A DNA stretch of 64,000 bases from Rhyacophila brunnea (Eukaryota; Arthropoda; Insecta; Trichoptera; Rhyacophilidae): positions 1-64,000 of the forward strand of contig JAGYXB010001606.1 in the NCBI GenBank assembly GCA_022495005.1, written 5' to 3'. The notes under the pieces are model-generated. The model worked only from the letters and a program-made list of their open reading frames with translations, was not told the DNA's origin and did no database searches. A program made the position numbers and the translations under genes. Below are positions 31,751-44,000 of this stretch, in pieces. The stretch's first letter is position 1. Every line of letters begins with the position of its first letter.

Positions 31751-32519
31751 TTCATAGTAATATCACTTGCCGAAACAATAAAATAAATACCTAAAGCATA
31801 AATAATTAAATAATATATATGTGCTTTAAAACAATAAAGTATCTTTTTTTTGACATCATATACCGGTTAACTTCATTTGGGCAAATTAAATTATTGTTCA
31901 GGAAGGAGAAAAACATCATAATAATTTAACTATTGAGCGGAATTTAACGATTCCAAAAAGTTTTTTTTTACAAATCAGATGCACTATGAATTAATACACT
32001 ATTTTAGATTCCCTTTTATATATAAAGAAAAAAATACATAAAGAGCGGAGTACTGCTGTTCAATTTAAGATATTTTAAATTTGGGACCTGCAGTTGGTTT
32101 TTTTGTGTGAATAACGATAACGCATTTATTTATAGGTTTAGGAGTTCGAAATTTTGTCTGAGCACAGAAACCATGCTTTATAATAAAATGCCATCAAAAT
32201 CTCATTTTTGGTCAAAAGTGCAGTTGGCTGATTTGCAGATTAGGCATCGATATCATATTTATCGCTTTTTATTATCGATTTTGGAGTTAAGTGATATTAT
32301 GTTAGAAAAGCCCTGCTGAAGCGGACGAAACCGGCCCAACATAATATTAAACAAGTGGAATTAGTCCTAAATATTGTGTTTTTATGTGAATTAACACATT
32401 TTCACAGTTTTTTTTATAATTATTCATTACTGTTTCCCGGAAATTATTCATTACTATTAAGGATCCCGCTGACGATGCGCTGCTGTTGGTAGAGGATTTT
32501 ATATAATACTAATTAAGAA
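31751..32519. other. AT-rich spacer, no gene seen
   Basis: Nothing beyond simple AT-rich sequence and a 70-codon frame at 32107-32319 without recognisable motifs. Confidence 0.45.
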
Positions 32520-33810
32520 ACCTTTGCAGGTGTGCGCACAACTTCTGACAAAAATTTCATCGCAATTGGATGGATGGTATAGGAACGCATACGAATAGAA
32601 GAAGATGATGATTTTTTAATTCAGAAATCTTCGTGGGCATGCGCACTACAACTCACTAAAGTTTCATTGTAAACGGATGAACGGTATAGAAACGCATACG
32701 AATAGAAGAAGAAGAAGATGGTTGTACTAATTCCGAAACCTTTGCGGGCGTGCGTACAACAACTTGTCAAAATTTCATCGCAATCAGATGAATAGTTTAA
32801 GAACGCATACCGATAGAAGAAGATAGAATAGATGAAAACGAAGAAGACATGGTTGTATCAATTTAGAAACCTTTGCGGGCATGAGCACAACACTTGATCA
32901 AAATTTCATTGCAATCGGATGAATGGTATAGGAACGCATACGAATAGAAGAAGATAGAATAGAAGAAGAAGATGGTTGTACTAATTCAGAAACCTTTGCG
33001 AGTGTTGGCACAATTACTGATGAAAGTTTTATTGCAATCGGATGAATGGAATAGGAACGCATACGAATAGAAGATGATAGAATAGAAGAAGAAGATGGTT
33101 GTACTAATTCAGAAACCTTCGCGGGTGTTGGCATAATTACCGATGAAAGTTTTATTACAATCGGATGAATGGAATAGGAACGCATACGAATAGAAGAAGA
33201 AGATGGTTGTACTAATTCAGTAATCTTTGCGGGTGTTACCACAACAACTGACGAAGGTTTCATCGCAATCGTATGAATGATATAGGAACCATACGAATAA
33301 AAGAAGATATAATGAAGAAGAAGAAGAAAATGGTTGTACAAATTCAGAAACCTTCGCGGGTGTTGGCAAAACCACTGACGAAAGTTTCTTCGCAATCGGA
33401 TGAATGATATAGGGACCATACGAATAAAAGAAGATAGAATGAAGAAGAAGAAGAAAATGGTTGTACTAATTCAGAAACTTTAACGGGTGTTACCACAACA
33501 ACTGATGAAAGTTTCATCGCAATCGGATGAATGGTATAGGAACCATACGAATAAAAGAAAATATAATGAAGAAGAAGAAGAAGATGATGATTTACAAGCA
33601 CTTATCAAAATTTCATCGCAATCGGATGAATGGTGTAGGAACGCATACGGGACAGACAGACATTCATTTTTATATATTAGTATAGCCTATACTCTTCGCG
33701 CAAGTGCAAGCAATAAGTTGACAAAGTTTTATCGCAATCGGATGAACGGTATGGCTGCGCATTAAATACGAACAAACAAACAAATATTATTTTTATATAT
33801 TAGATTGCTG
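32520..33810 (-). repeat. Helitron-type minisatellite, ~10 units of 105-130 bp
   Basis: The unit contains atcgcaatcggatgaatgg, tataggaacgcatacgaat, a (gaa)n stretch and ggttgtactaattcagaaac. Units start near 32570, 32680, 32790, 32925, 33047, 33171, 33277, 33406, 33531, 33629 and 33750. The last two end in acagacagacattcatt, then tttatatatta. Read on the minus strand this is TC followed by TAATATATAAAAAT, a Helitron-like 5' end. The same unit flanks a Helitron helicase remnant at 60525-60836. Long frames on either strand follow the repeat and are not genes. Confidence 0.8.
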
Positions 33811-34064
33811 CTTAAAACTGGTTAGAGTTACAATATTGTAAACATTTTTTGAGTAATGTATCTATTCAAAAAAACATTAATATTGATATTAAATTATTAC
33901 TTTAGTTTGACAGGGAATGGAGAAAAGTAGTATAAATGAAAATGAAGTGTTGATATAGTTGATGTTGAAGGTCGAATTCTTGTACTACTTGCTATCACTA
34001 GATGGAAGGCTTTCGTAAAATTGCCAATGCTGGCTTGGTATAACGGAGGAGTTACAAAGTGACA

Positions 34065-35290
34065 TTAAATCTTTTTTTTTTCAAAATTGAAATTTTCGGG
34101 GGTGTATTGAAAGCTTTTTTTATTTCTGGTATCGCTTCTTCGCTCTCTGAATTCGTATCTAACATTCATTTCCTTGAAGTTTTCTATAAAAAAAACAATT
34201 TTTATAAAAAATTACCTCAGGAAATCTTTCATTACCTTTATTTTTATTATTTTTAATGTTATTCCACAACACTTTTTCTCCATCGGTATTAATCGTAAAG
34301 TTTTTTCATATATCATTCTGCAGTGATTTGATATCAATAGAATCCTTGGTACTCATTTCCTTAACTTTATATGGATTTCCAGTTTTCTTAGCTAAACTAA
34401 TAATGGGAACCAGCTGCGATGGTACGTAAATAGGCCCACCTATCAGTGCAAGGGCAAACGTTATTTTCACGCTCAATCAATGCATGCATAGCATCACCTT
34501 TATTTTGTGAATGACCTACTATAAGGAAGCTATGCATTATTTATTTCAAATTTAGTGTCTGTGTGCAGTATAAATATAGTCAAGCAATAAATTTGTTTTT
34601 ATTTTGTCCGGCACAGTTATCCAAATAAAATGACACTTCTGAAGCTGTAACATTTTTTAAATAATTAAAAAATGCAACTTCCAATTTCGTTGGCGCCCCT
34701 ATTAACGATCCCTTCATGCCAAGTATATGCATATCCCATTTTATACCTACATCAAAAAGTGTAAAATTGTAGCATGAGAGCCTGCGTTTGTAAAATAATG
34801 CACTCATGTCTCCAGAAGGAACGTTAATGATGGATTGTAAATCAAAAGTGAAAATATTTCTGTTTGATGTTTCTATGAAGAGTTTGAGTTCATTTTTCTC
34901 AGCTATAATTAAGATATTTTACACTCTTGTTCTTTTAAACGCGTTTGTTCTGGAGATTTTTATATACCTCGCAAAGCAAACATCGGTCCTTTTTCGGTAT
35001 GAAAAAACTTATATTAAATTCTGTGTTAAAAATTGTCTCATAAAGGTGCTGCTTTGCCATCGGCATAGCTTCTTCGGTACATTTTGTTTTATATAAACGA
35101 TACATTGTTGCTATGTTTAGACTTACATCAATATAATATTTTCTACTGGACTGTGTCCTGCAGTAGTGAGAGGCTATGTGTGGAAAGGCCTGAACGTGAG
35201 TGCGAATTCCATCTTTGATATCAGAACTGACTTGTTTGCCGCACTTACTGTCACCATCTTTTTGAATAAAGCCCTCACTATCCAACTTGT
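34065..35290 (-). pseudogene. Transposase-like pseudogene (DUF7869-type family)
   Basis: Blocks in order on the minus strand: KDGIRTHVQAFPHIASHYCR, KYYIDVSLNIATMYRLYKTK, NISFFIPKKDRCLLCE, then (other frame, after stops) FDLQSIINVPSGDMSALFYK, FTLFDV, SFYLDNCAGQNKN, then HSFLIVGHSQNKGDAMHALI, GPIYVPSQLVPIISLAKKTG and NPYKVKEM. These are hallmarks of a repeated insect family (DNCxGQNKN; FLxxGHTQNEGDxMHAxIE) with an RNase-H-like fold, probably a transposase; the domain name is from memory. There are at least three frame changes or stops, so it is dead. It lies between two arms of repeat X. Confidence 0.7.
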
Positions 35291-35679
35291 CACATACTGT
35301 TGAATTACTTATTTTAATTTAGTATTTTATATTGAATTAACATATAAATAGCTGACAATGAAACTATGTTTGATGTTTTATACGTGTTTAATCACAAATC
35401 GCATTTTATCAAACTGATATTTAAAAATCGATTTTTGATAACATAATTAATTATCAACAAACAATAATTACGGGCGTTCAATGTTGGTTGTTTTTTTTTA
35501 GACAATGCAATACGAGAGAGGGAGACAATATTTTTTTTATATAATGTTAACACTTATAAGCGAGATGTAAAATAATATCGTTTTCATTTTAGAATGCAGA
35601 TCATTAATAATTTTCGTAATTGTTACTTTGAAAGAAAACACAAAAAATCTTGTAGACACTTGGCCGCTAAGTTGATATC
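35291..35679. other. AT-rich spacer
   Basis: No gene, terminal repeat or match to another part of the window was noticed. Confidence 0.4.
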
Positions 35680-36940
35680 TTAGCATTAATGTGTTAATGT
35701 TAATGTGCTATCGTTGGTTAAATTAATGTGTCTATAAAAATAATCTTAATCTTATGATTCATTTCACATTTACCTAATCTTTATTTGAAAAATATTAAAT
35801 AACCAATTTTGTATCTTTTCATTAGAAAAATAGTATCGCTGACTGAATAATATTAAATTATATTTTATTGAGAACTGAATACAAATTAATTCCATATTGT
35901 TTTACTGACATTATAAAAAAAATACTTATTATATAAAAGGACATGAAAAGGATTCCGGCAGTGATGTATTCTCTCACTTGATTCGTTTAACTTGTATGGC
36001 GAATAAATTATGAAATGCTATAGCTTCCAACTTGATCGACACCAATATTTTAGAGCAAGCGAGTGTGAGAGTTTATCTCGCTCTTGTAATAAGTAAGCTT
36101 GCAATGCTCGAAATGACCGGAACGCAGCTCCGGTTTAAAGTGGAAACCATCCACGACCACTTCTTGAAACTGCCTAAGAAATTCTACAGTTTCATGTCAT
36201 CAGACTTAAACGACGTCACTTGACGAAACGAATAATATATCTCCGGTTCACGATGAGAGCATCTATTAAATATAGGTGCTTACAAATAATATAAATTTCC
36301 AATTTTTTAGGTTCATAAAATATTTGTCGAACAATCCGTGGAGGGTATAATTGACATCCAATATTGTGGATACTATAATACTACATATCGCATAGGCTGT
36401 GCAAGTTTCATCAATATTGATTGAGTACTTTTTGAGTTATATAACGGAAAAACGGAAACTGAAAGAGACGGAAAGTACACTTTAAGTACGCAGTGTGGAC
36501 GTATAGGCTAAATGATAGAATTATTTTAAGTAAATACGATAACAGCTATTAGCGTTGCCATTTTTAGTCGTTTTTCTTTCCATATCTACCGTATATTTAT
36601 ACCTATCCATCTAGCTTGCAAAAACATGTTTAGCATAATATGGCGTTTTTCCTAATATTTTTATGTCTTTAATTTATTGTACTTTTAAGTGTATTGAAAA
36701 AACGTTAAATATTTAGTTTCAGCATCCTCTCCATAAAATTATTCTGAATCTCTGCCGTTGAAGGCAATTTTTAAAGGTCGCCGCTGAAAAAATATTTTCG
36801 CCGAGAAAGGATTCTTGACTTTCATTCTGAATGGAATTTTAAAAATGTCTGCGAGAGTTTTTTTGTTCTTGTAAAAATAATTCTTTCTATCAAGAAAATC
36901 TGGCCATTTTCTTGCCATCAATTTTATTTTGAACCCCATT
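35680..36940 (-). repeat. Repeat family X, inverted partial copy (copy 3)
   Basis: Reading on the minus strand, 36940-36290 matches 26742-27400, 36230-36110 matches the LINE fragment in 28280-28350, and 36115-35680 matches 29100-29600. Order and relative orientation are the same as in copy 1, with deletions. The plus-strand frame at 36032-36223 (VETIHDHFLKLPKKFYSFMS) is the inverted LINE fragment, not a gene. Confidence 0.7.
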
Positions 36941-37267
36941 TGGCATATTTTCGTGTATGATTACGTGCAATACAGAGTGCACATTTTCATAAATACGGTT
37001 AGTTTTATTATCCATCTGTAATTAAATATATAATGATAACTGAAAAACTTTCTGATAACAGTGATTTGCTAAGATAAGTGAAAATCTGAAGTGTTTATAA
37101 AATAGTTGATAATATTAATGTAAGTAAAAGGCTAAGTCAGTAAAGTTTTGGACATTGAACTGACTTATTTAAGCAGTGATAAAATTTGTTAAGTTATTCA
37201 GTGATATTTTAATTTTATTTAACAATACATCATTACATCGAACAAACGAATAAAATATTTGTTAAAA
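36941..37267 (+). promoter_or_regulatory. Upstream/leader region of gene C
   Basis: AT-rich DNA just 5' of gene C; tacatcgaacaaacga near 37235 resembles the leader of gene A. A transcription start must lie here or further upstream, but no TATA or initiator can be chosen safely. Confidence 0.3.
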
Positions 37268-38047
37268 ATGGTTTTTCAAAATATTTTCATGATGCGTTTC
37301 AAAATAGGATTGAATCAATTTATATTACTAGTAGTGTTATATAATTTATATAATTCGTGTAAAAGTGAAGATATGTGTCCTAAAACTTTCACATTGACTA
37401 ATATTTCAAAATATAACGCATGTGTTAAAGAGCAGGATCCATCGACATATTTTGATTACCTCAATGATTGTCACACACAAGTTATTGAGTGGGAGCAATC
37501 AATTTTAGAGGATATTCTTGCAATCAAAAATTCGAATAGAACATATTGGTCTTACTATATGAGAGAGTATGAGGGTGGACGGTTTAGTCGGGCGAACTAT
37601 TTTGGGGACGCTGACATAAGGTTTTTCGAGAAAGATCCTATGAATGAGTCTAAAATGTGTGCTATCTTTAACATGTCGTCGCGTAGTTACCACGCTGTAA
37701 ATTGCAATGAGAGACACTATAGTGTATGTTATTTTTATAATCATTTCACGTACGCCGAATCGAAGAATATTTGCCCTGCTCAATCATATCTATTCAATTA
37801 TCCATTCGCAACATGTCTTAAACATATGAAATTCGGCAACGAAACGGCTCATGATGGTTACACTTCGTCAAAAGCTGCCGATATCTGCCGTAATGATTCC
37901 GGATATCTTCTACAGCGAGGATATATTTACACGAATTTTTTTGATACTGAAAATGATGGAGAATCATTTTCCGAGTATCCACTTGGCATCACAGGTGGCA
38001 GAGATGGTGGTCATTGGCAGTTCATTCCACATAGTAATTATAGCAAG
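37268..38047 (+). CDS. Gene C exon 1: signal peptide, CTLD1, start of CTLD2
   Basis: Open from ATG 37268 to AAG|GTTAGT. The ATG at 37292 (MRFKIGLNQF) aligns with the start of gene A, so the 8 extra residues of the upstream ATG are probably not used. A hydrophobic signal peptide follows. CTLD1 spans Cys29 to Cys146 (numbered from 37292), with MCAIFN...HAVNCNERHYSVC; CTLD2 starts at Cys161 and has AADICRNDSGYLLQRGYIYT. CTLD1 differs much more from gene A than the 7TM exon does, including a net loss of about 13 residues in its middle. Confidence 0.85.
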
Positions 38048-41000
38048 GTTAGTTGAAACTTTTGTAATTTCTACTTTAGGAAAAACTACGACTTCTATCC
38101 CTTTCATCGCGACACCACAGTTGCAGAAATGAACAAAAACGTAAAAAAATCAGTAGTTGTACCACTGATTACACAATAGTTTAAGTTCATTTAAGGTAGG
38201 GATCCCTGAAAAACCAAGTATGTTGGTGCGCTATTTTTTGAAATTTCTTTTAAAATACCAAAAATTGAGATGAAATTCTACTAAAATCGAATCAACAATG
38301 TATTATAAGAGCTGTACGAGTTTTAATATTCCTGGTTTAGTGGATTTTGAGTTACCTGTAACAGAACAATTTACGCAAACAAAAAAAACAAACCGCGGGT
38401 TGGCATGACGATCAAATCTTAATATAACAATAATTATATTATCGTGTAGTTCATAACCTTATTGGATACAATAACACCAATATCTCCCGTGCGGACTACA
38501 TTAATCTACCAGTTAGCGATGGCGAGCCTTTTTTTTGGAAACGTTCCAAAAAACTACGAAAACATTTTAAATCCTAATGGGTGCCGTTGCCAACAACGAA
38601 TATTGGAGTAAAATTATAAATATAATTAGAAGCAACCATATGTATATAATTATTATTCTGTATTTTTAATAATGCATATTATTATAATACATTTATGAAC
38701 ATTTTATTAGTACATGCCCCCCTCCGCCCCATGAGGTAATACTAAAAAAATGTTAAATGCGAGTATGCAGGCTCGACGTATCACAAAATAAATTATATAA
38801 AATAATATAAAATAACATACACTGATAGTGTACAACCAATTTAATGCTATATAAAAACCCATTTATATTAGATACTATTAGTAATACTTACTACAATTAC
38901 GACAATCCAATAAGCTCTGTAAACAGACGCAGTATTGAAGGTAGCAGGAGTCATCAGTGGAAAACTATAGGCCTGTACCTGATGTCTCTGCACCAGCAAA
39001 TTTTTTTGAGATGATCATGACGTATAGCATGATTTTTCCAAGGATTGAGCCATTTATAATGAATGAGCAGTATGAATTTAGAGCATGCCGTTCAACAGAA
39101 AAAAAATGTCTTAATTTAATATTGGGATGCTGAATCAAGCATTGAAGCGTTTTTGAGTATCCAACTGTTTCTGAGAGTTAGTACCTGCTATTAGTATAAA
39201 TTATTATTCCGCATGGTTGATGGTAACATGGAATATTATGTACCTACCGATTAGCAATATTATGTGTTTTTATTTGTTAAAATTATAATCACAAATAAAT
39301 GTAACAACAGTGTTTATAAATGAACAGCTAAATAAGCCATTGGTTCGTAGCTTACATTTTTAAAAAGTATAGTGATGTCTTAATACTACTAACTCTACTG
39401 CTCTGATTTTTTTATTATTATATTAAATTTCATGTCTCAATTAAAATTAAAATGATAAATGGCAAATGATTAAAAATATTGTTCGCAATCCTATTCTATA
39501 AAATTAAAAGAATCATATTTCAAAATTCCAAACATTTTTGTTCCTTTTGAACCCCTGAGACATTTTTTCAAACTCGCCCAATCTACTTGATTGACATAAC
39601 GGAGTCCTGGGTGATAAATTATTACAAAAAGCCAGGTTAATAGGAAGTGACAAACATAAGCAGAGTATCAGTCATAAGCAGACGAAAATGCCACACCTTG
39701 CTATTTAAGACTCAAATTTTATCAAAATTCATTACCTACTCCAATTTATGTGTTGCCATCATAAATAGGTATATGCATAGCAAATCTTTAAAATTATGAT
39801 TTACAGCTAAACCTCTGTAAGCACAATATTGGTATCACAGACGATAGTTTTGAACACGGAATCTACTATAAAAAATTGTATTGTTAGTATTTCTTACTTA
39901 ATCCACCGCCCTCTTAGAATATTTTGCCCTAAGCAATGCACAACCTGACATATATAAATAGACCATACATAATGTCATTGGCAGTAGCGATGGTAAGCAA
40001 TAATTACTACCCAAATACCTACGTATTAGAACTTCAATAATATTTTCAATACAACTGAAATTCTATTACTTAATTACTTAATTAGAAAAATTATCTTCCA
40101 AAGTAGAATTCGCTCTTATCCTAGCTAGTTAATTTATCTTTGATCCAATATCAAATTCTAAACAAGCTCAACTAGACAACCCATTGTTTAAATACAGGTC
40201 ACGTTAAATTCTACTTTTATTCTATTACCAAAAAGGTTTCAAGATGTACCCACCTATATTTCGGGTGAGCTTTTCCGAATTCTCGCGGAGCCCTGTTTGG
40301 GAATCAATGATAAGTGTATAATGTATAAGGAGGCGATATTTTAATAATTGACATTACACAATTAATATAAAATAGTAAATATAAAATTGTCATCAATCGG
40401 GCCTAGCGATTCACCGTCTATTGTATTTTTAGGTTCCAGGATTGAATTGGAGCGACACAAATGAAATGTCCAGCATAAGTCTTCAAGGTTCAAGCTTCAA
40501 TAAAAGAGAAAATAATCATAGATTTAAAGATATCATTTGTGAATATCCTCTAAAATTGTCTAAAGTGCGTATTTATATGGAAAAAGGACTTGATTCCAGC
40601 GAAGCTGGTAAGCATTTTTTTTAATTATTATGTTAAGTTAGATTTCAATGAGAAATCCACAGCTTACATCAATTGATAATTAATTACTGTTGTAAAATAA
40701 AAAAAATATTTCAGGCTGAGAATTTTAATAGTCACGCTATTATGGAAACTGTCCTCTTTCATGTCACTTACCCTCTATCTACATTTACAAATAACTCGGT
40801 ATTTTTAACCAAATTTTAAAATAAAATTGTACATGTACATTGAGACTAAACCTTACTTAAAATAATAGACGTTTTGATTAGATATCAAATTTAAAATATT
40901 TGAAGAATAAATTAGTACTATATATTATATAGTATTTTAAATATTATCTTTCTCATCTCTTTGGTCCAATTTGGATTTGAATATTGTTTTTAATAATTTC

Positions 41001-44000
41001 AAAATCATATTATAGATAACAAAAGGTATTGCAAATTATGTGGCTTCCTGAGACTACTTAGTACTATTTATAAAAGAGGTAAAACTTTAAGTGGATTCAC
41101 CCCAAATATTTTATTGTTTTGCCAACGAGTTATTTTTGCTTGTACCAATGTACCTATCTTATAAATTATCATGTTAATAAAACAAATACGCTAGTTCGCA
41201 ATTTATAAAATATTGACATAGCAAATATCTTCCATATACGAATGTTTTTTAATTACATTTGTATTGGGGAGTATTAATTTCTATGAATCTTCTTCTTATC
41301 GTGCCATCCACTAGAGCAGCGGTTGGCAACCCAAATGCATTGGCGTGCCATAAAACAGGTAATTCAAAATACTGGAAACTCAGCGTGCCACTTAAATAAA
41401 ACTAGTAAATCTATTGTAAGACAATTTTATTCGACTATAATAATACACGTTACATAAAAACTCCCTTGAGGTTCAATTCTGGAAGCTGACATCTCAATAT
41501 TTGGTTCATAGTTTGAAGTGTTTAATTTAATGCACGATTATATTTCGATATTTCGATACAGGTTTATAAAATGATCAGCTTGTGAAACGACGACCAGTGT
41601 ATTATCACATAATATTACGGTACAGTTTTAAAAGTCTCAATTTTTTTAATAAATCGTCATTTTCGAGGCCATACGTTGCCGCCCGCTACCCTAAAGGTCA
41701 GCCACTATCAAGGCGATCTTTTGCTTATTACTTGACACCTGTAACAGTTCAGTGAAGCTGCACGCTGTCACCGGATGTTAAAAAGTAGAAGTGAATTGGT
41801 ATTTAGTGGATGTCAGCCCTCTGACATGATGCGCTGACTTCCTGTTTCTCGAGTTCTTGATCAGTGGATTGAATACAATTATTATTACTATACTTTGATG
41901 TTCTTTTTACCATTTTTTGAAATACACCCCCATTCATAATAGATGCAGCAGTTAGTCGTGACTTGCTTTGAAAGTTAGCAACCGGGTGAAGACTTGGTCA
42001 CATGCGTTTATTATTTATTTGTCTCTTAGAATTCCTTTGTCTTCTGCCCTCATCAAAAAATGCTTCTTTTCAATGCAACAATTCATTATGATCACTTGGA
42101 TTCCGTAAAGAATAGCTCAGCTATAGAGAAGACGTACTCAGTATTCTTTGCGTTTTCTCTATAGCTGAGCTATCCATAAAAAACTAAGTGTCTGGTCAAT
42201 TTGTATGGTGGGGGTCTGGTATGTTTTCTGCTGGCTGGTGAGTCGTTTTTCGAAGAACTGCTAAGTGTGGTAATTCTTCGGCGTCATTGCGTAGATCTTT
42301 TCTGATCATTGAATTTTATGTATGCCGACTGGGTCTTGGTTTATTCTAGTTTCCGTGTTAATTTTTTTGATTTTTCTCCCCTTTCTATAGCTGGCCAAAA
42401 AGTTCCTTATTTTCTCGTTATTTTCCAGAAATTTTACATATAGAAGAGTACGTCATTATCTTATTATTTCTTCTACATTATTTTCATAGTAGGTATGTTA
42501 CTGTATTTTTAACTTTATATTATATGACATTTCTATATAGTTTTCAGAGTAGGTACCTACCTATATTATTGGAATTAATAATATACGTTTGATACCGCCA
42601 CGTTTATACGTGTATGGAGGACCCCTTAAGGGCAAAGTACGAGCGAAGTTATGGATGCCACATTCATGTTACTTATAGTCCGCCAAGCCAAATTTCCCTC
42701 TATCGCCGCTCGATCAAGTAAAATGCTCTTTATTAATTCACTATAAAATGTTCAAATTACCAGATGGGCGAGATAAAGGTTGGTCATGCGAGATTGGTAT
42801 GACCGAGACTCGAAGGAAATAATTTAAGTTTTAAATTGTATTTGTATTAAGATACCTAGTGTTGTTTCTTTCGGGCTCAATCCCTCCGAGATCGCTGTAA
42901 CTTTCGATTACCTGGCAAAAAGGTGACTTGGATGACCCTTTAGGAAAAACCCAGGTAAAGGCCCAAGCGTTCTGCCGCAGGCGAGAACGACAGAGAGGGA
43001 TGAGCGTCCTGGGGTAGATCGAGAGGGACAGCGATAAGGTGGAAACGAGGACATAACCAATCTGGCAGGCAGTAAGCCCGAGCCTCCGACTCGCGACGGA
43101 CTTTGTGTCCCGCTAAAAAATCAACTTCGCGAAGAATATAATTTTTTGATTGTGTACCTACCTTTTAAAAACGATTTCTTTATCGACAGGAATCTATCAA
43201 GTTCGCCGAAGCCTCCGATACGCGACGGACTTTGTGTCACGTTGATTCTTAAATTTTAATTGTCACAGCCTACGGCGCCCATCATTAATAAATTTAGGGC
43301 TGTTGAAAAATTATAAACCGTGTAAAACTTAATATTGTGTATCTGTGTGTTGTGTACGTACCTTTTTTTGTGAACAATAAGTTAAAAATAAAACTTTGCC
43401 CTACGAACAATGTGTGTTTCATTGTGAAGATCCACCATAATCAACTGTCAAGGCCTAACCTTACAATGAACGTGCTCTACCCAAACACAAAACCCAGCTT
43501 CAATTGACCGCCCTAAACAATTTAAATCACTGAGCTAGTCAAATGGTGGAAGCTGGTCGTGTGACTCACACAAATCGACCGACAGCACGCTAACCAGGGC
43601 GACATTGACGCCCGGTCAACCGGCGAGTTGAGCGCGGAGGTCGGATCGGGCTGTGCGGCCCCGACTCCCCTCCCTACCCGGACTTCTGGGGTGTCACTAT
43701 AATATGTCATTTCTATATACTCGTAGTTCTCATAGTATTATTTTGTAGTCCGGTTGAGGGTTATGCCGGATAGTGAAGATTTTGGTCGATTTTTGATCTA
43801 GAGAAGGCGTTCGTTGGGCAATGACCCTTTTGGTGATGTCAACCCGTACCAATCACGGAGGATGTGAAGCCACAAAATGCGGCTTCGTAATCTGCTAAGT
43901 TTTCTGTTGACCTAAGAATAAGAATCACAATTTTACTTTATGATGAATTTAGTAATTTGCAATTAATATATTTTAAAATAATAAAATTAGAAAATTATTA

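Noticed and set aside
32898..33601. Long minus-strand frames of 173 and 85 codons
   Set aside because: They simply translate the minisatellite units (PSSSS, YIIHTIA-type repeats).
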